A stretch of DNA of 64,000 bases, from NCBI GenBank assembly GCA_036426205.1, contig CM071573.1, positions 43,760,643-43,824,642 of the forward strand. The letters run 5' to 3'. Within the stretch, counting starts at the first letter, position 1. Each line of letters begins with the position of its first letter. This document shows positions 44,464-56,744 of the stretch, in pieces. A program made the translations under genes and the position numbers. This DNA comes from Ascaphus truei. Lineage: Eukaryota; Chordata; Amphibia; Anura; Ascaphidae. The notes under the pieces were generated by a model, which worked only from the letters and a program-made list of their open reading frames with translations, did no database searches and had not been told where the DNA came from.

Positions 44464-45065
44464 TGAGATACCCGAGGAGGTCTCACACAGAACCAAGAAA
44501 CCAACCCTGAATGTAAAAAAAATAAACCTGGCCTATACATTCAATACATACACCCCCCACGCCCCCCCCAACACCTACAGTACAATAATATACAAAATAA
44601 CTATTATCCAGATAGGGATAATAGATTAGTTACCCATTATTAAACACATTAACTAGCATATTAAAATAAATAAAGTACTACTGACCTCATCAATAAGAAG
44701 CCCCCGTCGCCAGCAACATCCTTGTCTTTCGTTGCCCACAAAATACATAGCCAATACATAGACAATACATTGCAATTACATTCAGATATCAATTAACCCC
44801 TTAAACACCTTATCGGATAATAAAGGGGATAAGCCACACTGGCCCGATACCCACCCTTCACCCATTCATTTGTACAGTGGCTTCATCATGCAACTATATA
44901 TATATATATAAAATAAAGAAATACAATAAGCGCAATCACACAAAGACCAATAAATATTATAATTACCACATATGCTGGATGGTATAGACCCTCACAATCT
45001 AACTTTCCCTGACTCGGTCTGCAGCCAAAATGTCTACCGATCCACGGGCTGGTAACGAAAGATTT
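44464..45065. other. No gene seen
   Basis: AT-rich spacer between the two inverted-repeat systems. No inverted match to the right-hand spacer (51646-52956) was found. Confidence 0.4.
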
Positions 45066-46738
45066 CCCAAAAAGAATGACCTAGGCGCAAGTGGAGACAA
45101 GAAAAGACAAGAAAAACAAACATAGGGTAATATGTTCTAACAGTTTAGCCACCAGAAGGTACGATATGCACTCACAGCGTATAGGATAAAATCAGGCCTT
45201 GTATCCACTCTGGGATCTGGAACAATTATGAAGAATCCGGAACATCTAGCAGCTTATCATCTGCAGCAAGTGTAATCTCGTGCGTAATATCACATGCAGG
45301 AAGAGAGGTAAAACACAAAAATAGTGTAACACAGTTTAATAAAAATTATTGATAAAATGACAATAAGTAAAAAACTCACACTTTGTGAGATAACATAAAA
45401 CGTTTGAGAATTCTGAGCATCTCACACTCATCAGGGGTTAATAACACTCTGCAGATTTTCTCAACAGTCCTTGATGTGTAGGTTAGTGACCACTTAGGAA
45501 ATTGAGGCTGGATACACTCAGTGTGAAAACACTAAGTGTCTGTACTTATAACTACTACCCAAAGTCTCCTTTATTTGGAGAAAAAACTCCGTTGGTATAG
45601 ACCTCCGTGGGTCTCTCTATCTGCACCTAGTGTGCTCACAGTACTCATGGTACTTTAGAGTAAGTAGTGTCCGTTTTCTGCCTTTTTAGAGATATCTGTT
45701 GCCAGCCACATATAATCTTCTCTGCTCCTCCGGTTGCCCGCGTCTCCCGTGACCGTCCTCCGACACGTGATGACGCGATGACGTCACTCCTTCTCGCGAG
45801 AGTTCCTCCGGTAAGCTGTGAGAGCGGTGTCTCAGTCCTCTGCACTGAAACTCACACCGCAAGAATGTAACGGGACAAATGGACACCCACACCTCTCAAC
45901 TGCTTTCTGCTGCTCCTGAGTATCCTGTGTTCACTCTATGATTGCTGTAAACCACGCCCTACGCGTTTCTCCTTTCGGCTTCATCAGGGAATGATCATAC
46001 TACCTGTCCCTCATCTTGGGTTAAATACCCTCCTCCATTGCATGATTAATTAATCAATAAATTAAAAGAATTTGCATGTTAAATTGGCTCATTGGTTTGG
46101 ATGTACATTGCTATTTTGAAATTGTCTAGAACATATCAATACATGACTTACAAATACCATATTTACTACATACACTACATATAGCAGATAATTTCTATTC
46201 TACCTTATGTAAAAATAAATTAAAATGAATGATTATCTTATATTCCATAAATATTTATTACCAAAGAGGGAATATGATAATAGGGGAATTCTTACCCATT
46301 TAACAATAAATGTTAATTGCCTATCAATTTCTATAATTACTATAATTACATACCCCATAACAGATCATTACATGAATCTTAAATATCATATATACTCCAT
46401 ACACTACTTATAGCAGATAATTCCTACACCACCTTTAGAAAAGGATGAATCGTTATTCTGTATTACATAAATATTTATTTCTAAAGAGGGAAATATACTA
46501 ATAGTTCAATTCCTACCCATTGAACAATAGATGTTAATTGCCTAGTGATTTATATAACTACATACCCCATTTCAGAATATGTTTTAGAGGTGGACTGTTA
46601 TTACATTATTATTAACTTTTAAGGGTATGACATTTTTAACCCATTTTAAATTTAAAGCCAACACTACAGTTACTTCAGACCATATTATATATAAAGAAGT
46701 ATTCATATCTTGTTCTTGGTAGTCACCAATATTCTATT
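45066..46738 (-). repeat. PLE terminal repeat, left arm
   Basis: It starts cccaaaaagaatgacctagg and ends at agtcacca. It contains the hammerhead-like motif (45951-45992, minus strand) and the uninterrupted target site atatctgttgccagcca (45692-45708) that is split in the right arm. The frames here at 45645-45892 recur in the right arm and encode nothing recognisable. Confidence 0.85.
45951..45992 (-). ncRNA. Hammerhead-ribozyme-like motif in the left PLE arm
   Basis: Minus strand: TTCC, core CTGATGA (perfect), A, short stem with CC-GAAA-GG, GAAACGCGTA, then GGG pairing with the stem I strand. It is identical to the right-arm motif. Stem II is only about two pairs, weaker than usual. Confidence 0.6.
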
Positions 46739-47262
46739 ATCAATAGAAAATTATTCTCATATTTAGCAATAGAAATTATTACATAGTTTTAATTCTTCAC
46801 ATAAGTATAATTCATTCCAAGTACAGTAGATTGCAACACAATTTTGGTTGTAAGGGTATAAAAATAATTTTACTCTCATAAGGGCTCCATATGGACAATT
46901 ATGAAGGGAGTGGTTGACACTTCAGTCCTCACTAAATTGTGGTTATACATCTTTATCATATTACACATAACCAATAAATTCAATGAACATTTGAGGACAC
47001 TTATACAGAAAGGAAAATGGTTATTCAGATATATAGATCCTATTGCATACTCAACGTTCAAAACATCTCAAAGGCGATAGAAAAAATTCTATTACATAGC
47101 TACATCACATCTTTTATTATAATATTGATAAGTGTTAAAACTTTACAGCCTCAATGTATATACCTATGGGGGGTATTGGAATTATTGTCATATTCCTCAT
47201 TGTTGTATTCACACAGATAATGCATCAAACTAAATGTGGGTCATACATGTCATAAATATGGC
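46739..47262. other. PLE 3' untranslated sequence
   Basis: AT-rich sequence between the left arm and the ORF stop. No other feature seen. Confidence 0.5.
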
Positions 47263-49000
47263 TTAATCCCTTAAAAAGGATCCCAGATCTATGTCAATGT
47301 TTAGACCTAGTGGAGCTAATGTTTTGAGGGCATAGATCCAATATGTCTCCTGTCTAGATATTTTAATTACAGGATTCCCTCCACTCCAACTAGGTCTAAT
47401 TTTCTCAATGCCCACAAATTTTAGACCTCTAGGGTCTTGACCATGAAATTCTTTAAAATGTTTTGAAACACTATGCTGTAATAGGCCCTTCTCAATATTT
47501 CTTACATGTTCTGCAATGCGTATTTTAAGTTTTCTTGTAGTCCTCCCAATGTATTGTTTGTTGCAAGGACATTGCAACAAATAAACAACATAGCTTGAAT
47601 TACAATCAATCGTGTCCTTTATTTCATAGTTAGCTTGTGAAACTTCAGATTTTATTGTTTTAAAGCTCTTTTGAGAGTTTGGATGTAGTTTGCAACCTTT
47701 ACATGTTTGACACATAAAAAACCCCGTTGTTATCGTAACTAGTTTTTGATTATCTTTCTTTAAACAGCTAGGGGCTAATCTTTGTTTGAGATTTGTTGCC
47801 TTTGTAAAAATAATTTCAGGTTTTGATGGCAATATCTGTTGTAGCATTGGGTCCTTACGTAAGATCCCCCAATGTTTATGAACAATTTTCCTGATATCTC
47901 TAGCTGAATTGCTGTACCTAGTTACAAAAGGGACTGATAATTTACCCTCTTCTCCCCTTCTAGTGTCTTTGATTTTATATTGAATTAGCTCTGCCCTATC
48001 CATTAGGGAGACCTTTCTGTATGCATCCTCGACTAATTCTTTTTTGTAACGTCTGTCTGTAAATTTTACCATCAAATCTTTGGCCTGTTCATCAAAAACA
48101 TGTTTCTGGGTACAATTGCGTCTTATTCTTTGCATCTGACCCAGTGGAATATTATTTATCCATTTCTCTGAGTGTCCACTGTCTCCCAACAAAAAATTAT
48201 TAGTGTCCACACTCATTATGAAGGTTTTTGTCTCAATTTGGCCCTCCTCAATGTAAATGAGTAGATCTAAAAACTCAATCTGGTTCCTACTGTACTTGGT
48301 GGTGAACTTTAAGCTATATGGATTGTGATTCAATCCTGCCAGAAATAACTCCAAATGTTCTACACTTCCCTCCCAGATCAGGAAGATATCATCTATATAG
48401 CGATACCATGATACCAGGTTTGCGCCAAATAAACTGGTCCTCCCACATACCCATGAAGATATTTGCATAATTTGGCGCAAACCTGGTACCCATGGCGGTA
48501 CCCCTCACCTGGAGAAAGAACTTATCGTTATACCAAAAATAATTATGGCCCAGAATATGTTTGATGCAGTCAACAATGAAATCTATTTGGGCTGTTTCTA
48601 AAATATTATCGTGAATCAGATTTTCTTTCACAGCTATACAGCCCTGTGTGTGATCGATCACTGTGTAAAGGGAACACACATCACATGTAACAAGAATATA
48701 GCTGTCTTTCCACTCAATATCCCTCAGAATATTTAGCACCTGAATTGTATCTTTTAAGTAGGATCTAAGTTTACCCACTGGTTCTTTCAGGAACTGATCT
48801 ATATATCCCGAAAGATTCGAGGTGAGTGCTTTAATTCCGGACACAATAGGGCGACCTGGTGGGTGGATGGGATCCTTATGGAGCTTAGGTAAATAATAAA
48901 AAATGGGGATTCTCGGTGATTCTATATATAGATATTCCCACTCAGTTTTACTCAATATGCCATCTTTGAGGCCTCTATTCAGCAATTCCAACAATTCCAT
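47263..49000 (-). pseudogene. Penelope-like RT plus GIY-YIG endonuclease, truncated and frameshifted
   Basis: PLE proteins copy RNA at a GIY-YIG-made nick. The upstream frame (49000-48389) has FYYLPKLHKDP, PGRPIVSGI, VTCDVCSLYT (first catalytic Asp) and LQVRGTAMGTRFAPNYANIFMG. The second frame (48480-47263) has YRYIDDIFLIWEG (catalytic YIDD intact), IEFLDLLIYIE, GQMQRIRRNC, a Cys-rich CQTCKGCKLH and, at residues ~297-326, the endonuclease YVVYLLQCPC...QYIGRTTRKL...RIAEH, ending near GNPVIKISRQETYWIYAL. The two frames join at a 1-base shift within or beside a 19-bp inverted repeat (48412-48430 / 48470-48488). The N-terminal ~200 residues usual in PLEs are missing because the element is cut at the right-arm boundary. 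This is the best-preserved PLE gene in the window. Confidence 0.93.
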
Positions 49001-49728
49001 CTGGTGACTACCAAGAATAAGATATGACTACTTATTTATATATAATATGGTCTGTAGTGTTGGCTTTAAATTTAAAATGGGTTAAAAATGTCATACCCTT
49101 AAAAGTTAATAATAATGTAATAACAGTCCACCTCTAAAACATATTCTGAAATGGGGTATTTAGTTATATATATCACTAGGCAATTAACATCTATTGTTCA
49201 ATGGGTAGGAATTGAACTATTAGTATATTTCCCTCTTTAGAAATAAATATTTATGTAATACAGAATAACGATTCATCCTTTTCTAATGGTGGTGTAGGAA
49301 TTATCTGCTATAAGTAGTGTATGGAGTATATATGATATTTAAGATTCATGTAATGATCTGTTATGGGGTATGTAATTATAGTAATTATAGTAATTGATAG
49401 GCACTTAACATTTATTGTTTAATGGGTAAGAATTCCCCTATTATCATATTCCCTCTTTGGTAATAAATATTTATGGAATATAAGATAATCATTCATTTTA
49501 ATTTATTTTAACATAAGGTAGAATAGAAATTATCTGCTATATGTAGTGTATGTAGTAAATATGGTATTTGTAAGTCATGTATTGATATGTTCTAGACAAT
49601 TTCAAAATAGCAATGTACATCCAAACCAATGAGCCAATTTAACATGCAAATTCTTTTAATTTATTGATTAATTAATCATGCAATGGAGGAGGGTATTTAA
49701 CCCAAGATGAGGGACAGGTAGTATGATC

Positions 49729-49768
49729 ATTCCCTGATGAAGCCGAAAGGAGAAACGCGTAGGGCGTG
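49729..49768 (+). ncRNA. Hammerhead-ribozyme-like motif in the right PLE arm
   Basis: Plus strand: TTCC, CTGATGA at 49734-49740, then A, short stem with a GAAA loop, GAAACGCGTA at 49752-49761, then GGG. It is the mirror copy of 45951-45992. GTA is an allowed cleavage triplet. Confidence 0.6.
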
Positions 49769-50029
49769 GTTTACAGCAATCATAGAGTGAACACAGGATA
49801 CTCAGGAGCAGCAGACAGCAGTTGAGAGGTGTGGGTGTCCATTTGTCCGGTTACATTCTTGCGGTGTGAGTTTCAGTGCAGAGGACTGAGACACCGCTCT
49901 CACAGCTTACCGGAGGAACTCTCGCGAGAAGGAGTGACGTCATCGCGTCATCACGTGTCGGAGGACGGTCACGGGAGACGCGGGCAACCGGAGGAGCAGA
50001 GAAGATTATATGTGGCTGGCAACAGATAT

Positions 50030-51013
50030 GAAAAGTTCAGTCCGCGCTCTGGCTCTTTAAACTTGGAGTGTTGGTCCCTCTCAGTTCTTTTGCTGCTTCT
50101 GTGTTTATGAGGTGTCTCCCCCACCTCCAAATGTGGTCTCCACCGGAACCCCGATGGTGGTACCAATATCAGCAAAACAAGAAAAAACACAAAAGCGCAC
50201 CAAGATGAGAGATAGATATTGTATTAGCAACAAATAATAAAATTAGTAACTTACATATAAAATTTCTTTAATAATCCCCGATTCTGGTGTCTATCACAGG
50301 AGTAGGGCATCACATAGGAAGTATGAAGGGTAATCTCAGTTCTGAGAGATCAGACCCGCGCGCTGGGGCTGTCTCTGTTCACTCTCCTGTCCTCCACGTG
50401 TGGTAGCGTGGTGCAGAGTGTAGCACACATGTGCAGGAACCGGGGCCTTCAATAGGTGTCCTTAGGATGCCTGTCCGTTTTTGATAGCATAGAAACGATC
50501 GGAAATAAGCAGGAACGGTACACTTGAGTGTGTACTGGTGGTGGGTAGTAAAACCGCCAGCCACAACAGTCGCGACGCGTTTCGTTTAACAAAGTAAACT
50601 TCTTCAGGCGATATCTGGGACACCTGTTTAGGGGTCCTTTATAGGTCTAATTCTGTGCGTCATTGGTTAATACCTAATGGCTGCATTGCCAATCAGGCTC
50701 ATATACTGATAGGGGCGGGCCACAATAGGAAGACCTCCCTGTTAGTGCATTTAATCCAGTAATGAATTACACTAATTGAGTATATATATAAGTGTAAATA
50801 GAAAGGTAAACAGACCTTAAAGGGGAGCCAAAATCATGTGTCCCAAATAGTCAAGTGCAATAAAATATGCATAGTAGTAGCATAAAAAACAAAGTATATG
50901 TGCATACTGGATAACAACATTAATAACATTAAATGACATATAAATAACTTTTAAAATATGGGAAATAGAACAAATGGAAAGGTGGGTGGGGGGAGGGGAA
51001 GAATTGAAGAAAC
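50030..51013 (-). mobile_element. 984-bp non-autonomous retroelement with 17-bp target duplication
   Basis: It lies between exact copies of tggctggcaacagatat (50013-50029 and 51014-51030). The left PLE arm has the same sequence once, without the insert, proving an insertion. The insert has no coding motif and contains a hammerhead-like motif on the minus strand at 50568-50611. A long, irregular target duplication and absence of terminal inverted repeats point to target-primed retrotransposition. No poly(A) tail is seen; one end is C/G-rich (ggtgggtggggggagggg). Confidence 0.88.
50568..50611 (-). ncRNA. Hammerhead-ribozyme-like motif in the nested insertion
   Basis: Minus strand: stem I TCGC, core CTGAAGA (fits CTGANGA), an extra A, stem II gttta/taaac with a loop, GAAACGCGTC, then GCGA completing a 4-bp stem I. 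GTC is the preferred cleavage triplet. This is the best combination of core, stem II and stem I in the window. Confidence 0.65.
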
Positions 51014-51642
51014 TGGCTGGCAACAGATATCTCTAAAAGGCAGAAAACTGACACTACTTACTCTAAAGTACCGTGAGTACTGTGAGCACACTAGGTGCAG
51101 ATAGAGAGACCCACGGAGGTCTATACCAACTGAGTTTTTTCTCCAAATAAAGGAGACTTTGGGTAGTAGTTATAAGTACAGACACTTAGTGTTTTCACAC
51201 TGAGTGTATCCAGCCTCAATTTCCTAAGTGGTCACTAACCTACACATCAACGACTGTTGAGAAAATCTGCAGAGTGTTATTAACCCCTGATGAGTGTGAG
51301 ATGCTCAGAATTCTCAAACGTTTTATGTTATCTCACAAAGTGTGAGTTTTTTACTTATTGTCATTTTATCAATAATTTTTATTAAACTGTGTTACACTAT
51401 TTTTGTGTTTTACCTCTCTTCCTGCATGTGATATTACGCACGAGATTACACTTGCTGCGGAGGATTAGCTGCTAGATGTTCCGGATTCTTCATAATTGTT
51501 CCAGATCCCAGAGTGGATACAAGGCCTGATTTTATGCTATATGCTGTGAGTGCATATCGTACCTTCTGGTGGCTAAACTGTTAGAACATATTACCCTATG
51601 TTTGTTTTTCTTGTCTCCACTTGCGCCTAGGTCATTCTTTTT

Positions 51643-51645
<3 letters not shown>

Positions 51646-51696
<51 letters not shown>

Positions 51697-51706
51697 GAGA
51701 GAGAGA

Positions 51707-51762
<56 letters not shown>
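51646..51762. repeat. (TA)n - (GA)n - (TA)n microsatellite
   Basis: Two TA runs separated by cagagagagagagagaca. Sits exactly at the outer end of the right PLE arm. Confidence 0.95.
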
Positions 51763-51765
<3 letters not shown>

Positions 51766-52956
51766 GATGAACCAATATACAAATAAATGTAGAAGGGTTA
51801 TCAAAAACATGCTGTACTACAAATATCACTTCTCCATACAGACACACTACAATCAAATCAATTTCCTTTAATAATCCAATCTGATCTTCCAATCAAAATC
51901 CTCAAATGCCAATCAAAAACCTCAAATGACAATCAAAACATTGCATTTACATTGTATATATGATGCATATAATCTATGCACCATATACATTCTGCAAATG
52001 AATGTTAACAATAAAATATTCAAAACAAAATACCAATACCTCCGAACAAGTATACTATTTAAACCAATCCAGTAAACATAAATCAATTAGCATTCATTAA
52101 TTACATTACTAAACAATTTACATTCCATCCCTAACAATTAAACAATTAACTAATACAAGCGTTGAACAGAAAAAGTAATCCTGTGAAAAAATATAAGTAT
52201 CAACAAGAATACAATATACAAAAGCAAGCCTCACCCTGACCTAAAGTACACCATACAATAGCAACAATTACATATATCTAATTTTAAAATACATTATACA
52301 CACATTTATGCATAGCAGCATAGCCAAATTAATTTAAAACACAGCAAATCATGCTTTTAAAACATCATCATTTCTTACCCTGTATGTATATATCGATCTA
52401 GACATACATACATACATACATACATACAGTGGCAAGAAATGATATACCAAAAATAAATAAATACACATGTGAAAAAAGCTTTGAAAAAAATTAACAAGTT
52501 AAATAAAATACATTTCGTTAGTTCACTTACCATTACTTGACCCACTCACCGACACCCATTGAACAGGTTACTCTCGAACCAATCCACCAGGCACAGGAAT
52601 GCATAAAATAACAAACCATAAAATAATAAACATTAAAATAAAAATCCAAAACAATCCATGGGTCTTCTATTTGTAATCCATCTTCATCTGTATTCTTCTT
52701 TCTTCTATCTGCAGCTCTCTTCCGGGGTCTTCTTGTCTTCTACGGCCACGCCCTGGCCTTCTTCTTCTGTAGGAGGTCCTTCCTCCTCGGCGTCTGGCTT
52801 CAAAATGAGACGACATAGGCTTTTAAAGGCCTATGACGTCACATTTTCATCATGGTTCTCACGGCCCTGATTGGGCCGTGAAAACCATGTGTTTTGGCCG
52901 AGAAAAAAAAAATGATGACGTCACTTAAAGGCAATGAAAGCACAGCCAATCAGAAT
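51763..52956. other. No gene seen; AT-rich then a small inverted repeat
   Basis: 51763-52640 is very AT-rich with a short CATA run (52400-52427). 52800-52900 has mirrored words (aggcttttaaaggcct; ggttctcacggccctgattgggccgtgaaaacc), probably part of the repeat that continues as family B. Confidence 0.4.
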
Positions 52957-53617
52957 GGGTATCAGGCTGGTGGTTCCACGGGTGACACCTGCGGGGATGA
53001 AGTGGTGGCCTCACATCTGTGGGGCCACTGCGGACCCATAGTCTGCGGGGATGTAGCGGTGGTCCCACATCCATGGGGGCACCGCAGACCTATAGTGAGC
53101 ACTCGTGAGTTCCCCAGACCCCCGTGGGAACCACCCGAGGCCCCGCAGACACCTGTCCAGACATCCGTGGGCCTACCGTGGGGACCCAATTGTGGCCCAC
53201 GGTGACCCAAGGAGACAACCTGGGGGCCATGGCGCTTGGCGGGACCCACCAACAGGCCTCCAGAACCTGTTTGAAACAAGTTTCTGGTACCCTGTAGGTC
53301 TGTCAGGTGCCCCGCCAGCCCGCCGGGGACTCGCGTGGGGCTGGGGTATGAACCCTGTATGTAAAAGGATAAATCATGTATTTATGGGGGGGGCACAGGG
53401 GGTGGGTAATGTATTTAATAAATAGAATGATGCTTATTGTGGGACTGCGTATTGTTTTTATTGTGGGTACTGGGGGTGGGGGGGGGCGGGTATTAGCCCC
53501 AACGGTATGTGGGTAGGCCTCCCTTGTGGGTAGTGGGTGAGGGTGGTTAGGCCTCACGGGGTGGGGGGTTAGTGTGGGAGGGTATGTAGGCATCCCAAGT
53601 GGTGGGTGAGGGTGGGT
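52957..53617. repeat. Inverted-repeat family B, right copy
   Basis: The reverse complement of 43805-44463. Same internal modules with different small indels, so the two copies diverged independently. Confidence 0.8.
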
Positions 53618-54850
53618 TAACCCCTTAATGACTGTAGCGGTTAATAACCGCTATGGTGATTAAGGGGTTAGGGGATGTTTACAATTCTTGTGTCTGTTTT
53701 GCAGCAGCGGAGGGGGCATGGGCAGGATGAAGATGAGGATGGCCTTCATCGTGGCAGCCGGACATGGGTGAGTACTATATGTATTTAATGTATTGATTGG
53801 TGTTTATGTATTTATAATGGGCACATTCACTATTATCCATTTGTGGATAATAGTAATTGTGGCCATTACTATACTGTATGTGTTAAGGGGGGGGGGTTAT
53901 TTCTCTATAACTATGTATTTGTTTTGACATTAATTTGGGGGGGCACATAATTGGTACTGCAGGCCTGCGGGTAACACCCGAGGGCCCCCGCCGGCCTATA
54001 GTATCATTGATGTGCATATATGTGTATGTTAGGGGTTATAGGGGTTGTTGGGGTTATATATATATTTATTTATATTCATTTATTTATTTAGATATATTTA
54101 TTTATTTATTTAGTGTGGGGCTGCTGTGTGAGATTATTTTTTATTGTGGGTAGCGGATGTGGGTGAAGGGGGTATTAGCCCCAATGGTGGTTGTTTAGGG
54201 CTTGCGGGTGGGTAGCGGGAGGCCTTAACCCCTTCATGACCATAGCGGTATTAACTGCTACGGTCGTGAAGGAGTTAAGTGCACCTGCAACCCCCCCCCC
54301 GCAAGCCCTAAACAAACAACAAGGGCCAAATATCCCCTTCACCCACCCCGCTACCCACAATAAATCTGGCACGGTGGGTTAACCCTTTCATTGCCTTAGC
54401 GGTTAGCTGCTAAGGTAATGAAGTGGGCTGTACATGTATTTTTCCTGCCTCGGATGCATGCCGGGGGGCTCCGGTTCTGGTATCAGCTCCGGAGACCCCC
54501 GGCATCAATCACAGACAGGAAAAAGGCCTGATTTTTTCTTTGTGTCGCCCTTGCCGATGCTTCTCCTCTACCAACTCGCCAACTTTAGTTGGCGGGACTA
54601 ATTGGCGAAAAACTCTTCATTCTGGAGTGCCGATCAGCAGCGAAAAGCTGATCGGGGCTACCTGAATTCAGCCGAGTTCAAAAAGTGCCGATAAGTGGCT
54701 TATCGGCACCCGGCTGCCGATAAGTTTTTATCGGCAACAAAAATTGCCGATTTTTCCCACTTATCGGCGCTTACTGAATCGGGAGGGCAAATTTGGCGAA
54801 AAAATGGCGATAAACGGCTTATCGGCGCTTACTGCATGAGGCCCTAGATC
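53618..54850. repeat. Hairpin-rich repeat sequence
   Basis: Three imperfect palindromes of the type ttaaccccttnatgac...tagcggtt / aaccgcta...attaaggggtta lie at 53624-53676, 54225-54276 and 54379-54424. 54680-54845 holds several gccgataag/cttatcggc hairpins and two copies of cttatcggcgcttactg. The right limit 'gcttactgcatgaggccc' looks like a DNA-transposon end, but no partner end was found. Short frames here are not genes. Confidence 0.6.
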
Positions 54851-56744
54851 TCTAAGCAAAAATCTATAAATGTCCCACGGGTGGCTATGCCCCGCCTATG
54901 ATGGTTCTTACACCATCAAGTTCAAGCGCAACAAACAGGTTCCAATGCTATAGTAAAAGAATTGTATTAGTACAACAACATGTATTGTACTCACATAAAC
55001 AGCAAACACTGGCAATGTCTTAGCTGCCTCCCTTTTTCATCCCGGTGTGAATGTCTAGAGATGTGCAAAACTTTCCAAAATTCATGAGAGAAAGACACCT
55101 TTTTTCTAGTATAAGCCAAGTTCAATTGACTTATTTACATCACAGAACACTCCTTTATACAACACGAGGGGAGGATACCTGTGAACAACCTGAACACATC
55201 TGAGATACTTAGGACATATGCTAATTTCAATCATTTGAATATAAATTTGTTTGTGGAGCAGATTCCAAAATCTCACTGATTTCTGTCCTTCTGGAATATG
55301 ACATATCTGCAAAATGCTATTTATATGACATTATAACTATGGCACCTGTCAATGGTGTACTATTAATCCAAGCTAGTGTTTCTCAGGTCTTACTCTATTA
55401 TACCAAAACCACAAGAAGGCCAGCATATAGGATTACAAAACCAAGACTGTATCCATCTTACACAGGGGACCTCTAGTTTATATGGAATTCAACACAATTT
55501 TCTGGGTGCCTAAAATGGCATGGAAAATAGGTGGTGCTCAAGTGCTTGTCCTGTCTTCATAATAATACTTCAATAAAAGTAAGGATAACAAGACTGGGAA
55601 CTATTAATAATAACAAAACAGTGGTTCCAATGAAAGTCCTGACCTATGCAGGGAGTTCTATAATTCCCTGAAGGTAGGGGGTGAGCACAGTTATACCCCT
55701 CCCCTCCTCATTGGGATGGCCCGTAGGTAAGTATTGATGTACTCACTGTTGTCCCCAAGAGTTCTCCTTGGCGTGCAGCCGTATCCATACTCCTTGAGAA
55801 AGGACACTCATGTCTGAAACGCGTAGGAGTGTAGCACCCTCCGTTTTTTATGCTTTTCCAATAAAATAGTTTATTTTTGCCAAGAACTGCTTCTCTGTTG
55901 CTGTGCGCTGCACACATACACTTTTTGGATGCCTAAAATGGCAGCCTGAGCTATGAGCTTTCAAAATTTCATAGCCTAAAATGACAAACAGGAAAGCTTG
56001 TTGGGGATGAATGAATGCACTTCCCATTGGATTGGATGTTTGTAGTACAGTGTATATAGTAAATTCCCAAACTGTAAACACTGTCCCCATGATCCATGAA
56101 ATGCTCTGTTCCTGCATTCGTGGAAAACCAATTTACATTCCCCAGCATAAATATATTGAACTCATAAATTAAAGGCTCATAAATTTTTTATAATGTATTC
56201 AGTTTTATAACAGAGAGCACCAAAATAGCAATTGAAGAAATAAAATGCTAATCCCCAGATTCCCAAAACTCTGTGGAAAATAACGTGGCATTACCAAAAA
56301 CAGGAAGGGACATTTTTTCCACTGAGGTACAGGTAACAACCAATTCACTAACATTATATGCAAAAAATAATGTCCATACATGACCATATTGGCATTGCCT
56401 TAATTTCACTTTATTTGAGGATTATTTATGTTATCTTCAACTAACGTGATGTTACTCCCATCCAAACCCTGAAATATCAGAGAGCTTGGGGGGCAAAGAA
56501 TACCAAGACTAGATGATTAGATATGACTTAAATAACACTGTTATTTCCCTGAATTAATCTTACAGAACTTGGTGTATATGGTATGCGTATGAGAACAACT
56601 AATTTTACCATTATTTGCATGTCATTTTCACTAACAGACATTAAAATTACCACTTTGCTTTTTACAGGAGTAAAACTGAGTTACTGCTACATTATTTCTT
56701 TACTGAGCACAGCATTACTAATAACGGAACTTTAACATAGATTA
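54851..56744. other. No gene seen apart from a hammerhead relic
   Basis: AT-rich. A non-autonomous repeat probably ends near 55840 ('cgtaggagtgtagcaccc'). No coding motifs. Confidence 0.4.
55788..55838 (+). ncRNA. Hammerhead-ribozyme-like relic
   Basis: Plus strand: stem I TACTCC, degenerate core TTGAGAA, extra A, stem II ggaca/tgtct with loop ctca, GAAACGCGTA, then GGAGTG pairing with stem I (six pairs). Both stems are strong, but C3 and G8 of the core are changed in the same way as at 15341. Confidence 0.55.

Larger units (their letters stand above)
45066..51645 (-). mobile_element. Penelope-like element with inverted terminal copies
   Basis: A minus-strand coding core (46739-49002) is bounded by inverted copies of one terminal sequence: left arm 45066-46738 (1.67 kb) and right arm 49003-51645 (1.66 kb plus a later 984-bp insertion). 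PLEs are known for terminal repeats in inverted or direct orientation, 5' truncation, and hammerhead motifs in these repeats; all three are seen. The coding part starts abruptly at the right arm boundary, inside the RT, so this copy is 5'-truncated there. One frameshift interrupts the remaining ORF. Confidence 0.82.
49003..51645 (+). repeat. PLE terminal repeat, right arm, split by an insertion
   Basis: An inverted copy of 45066-46738. Homology covers 49003-50029 and 51014-51645; the intervening 50030-51013 is an insertion. It starts ctggtgactaccaagaata and ends ttctttttggg beside a TA microsatellite. Confidence 0.85.

Noticed and set aside
44183..44629. A 148-codon frame at 44.2 kb and its mirror at 53 kb as a conserved gene
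   Set aside because: Both come from the inverted-repeat family B with tandem modules; frames are open on both strands and show no codon-level conservation.
45645..45892. A small gene conserved at 45.7 and 49.9 kb
   Set aside because: The identical translation is due to the PLE inverted terminal copies; no start context or domain.
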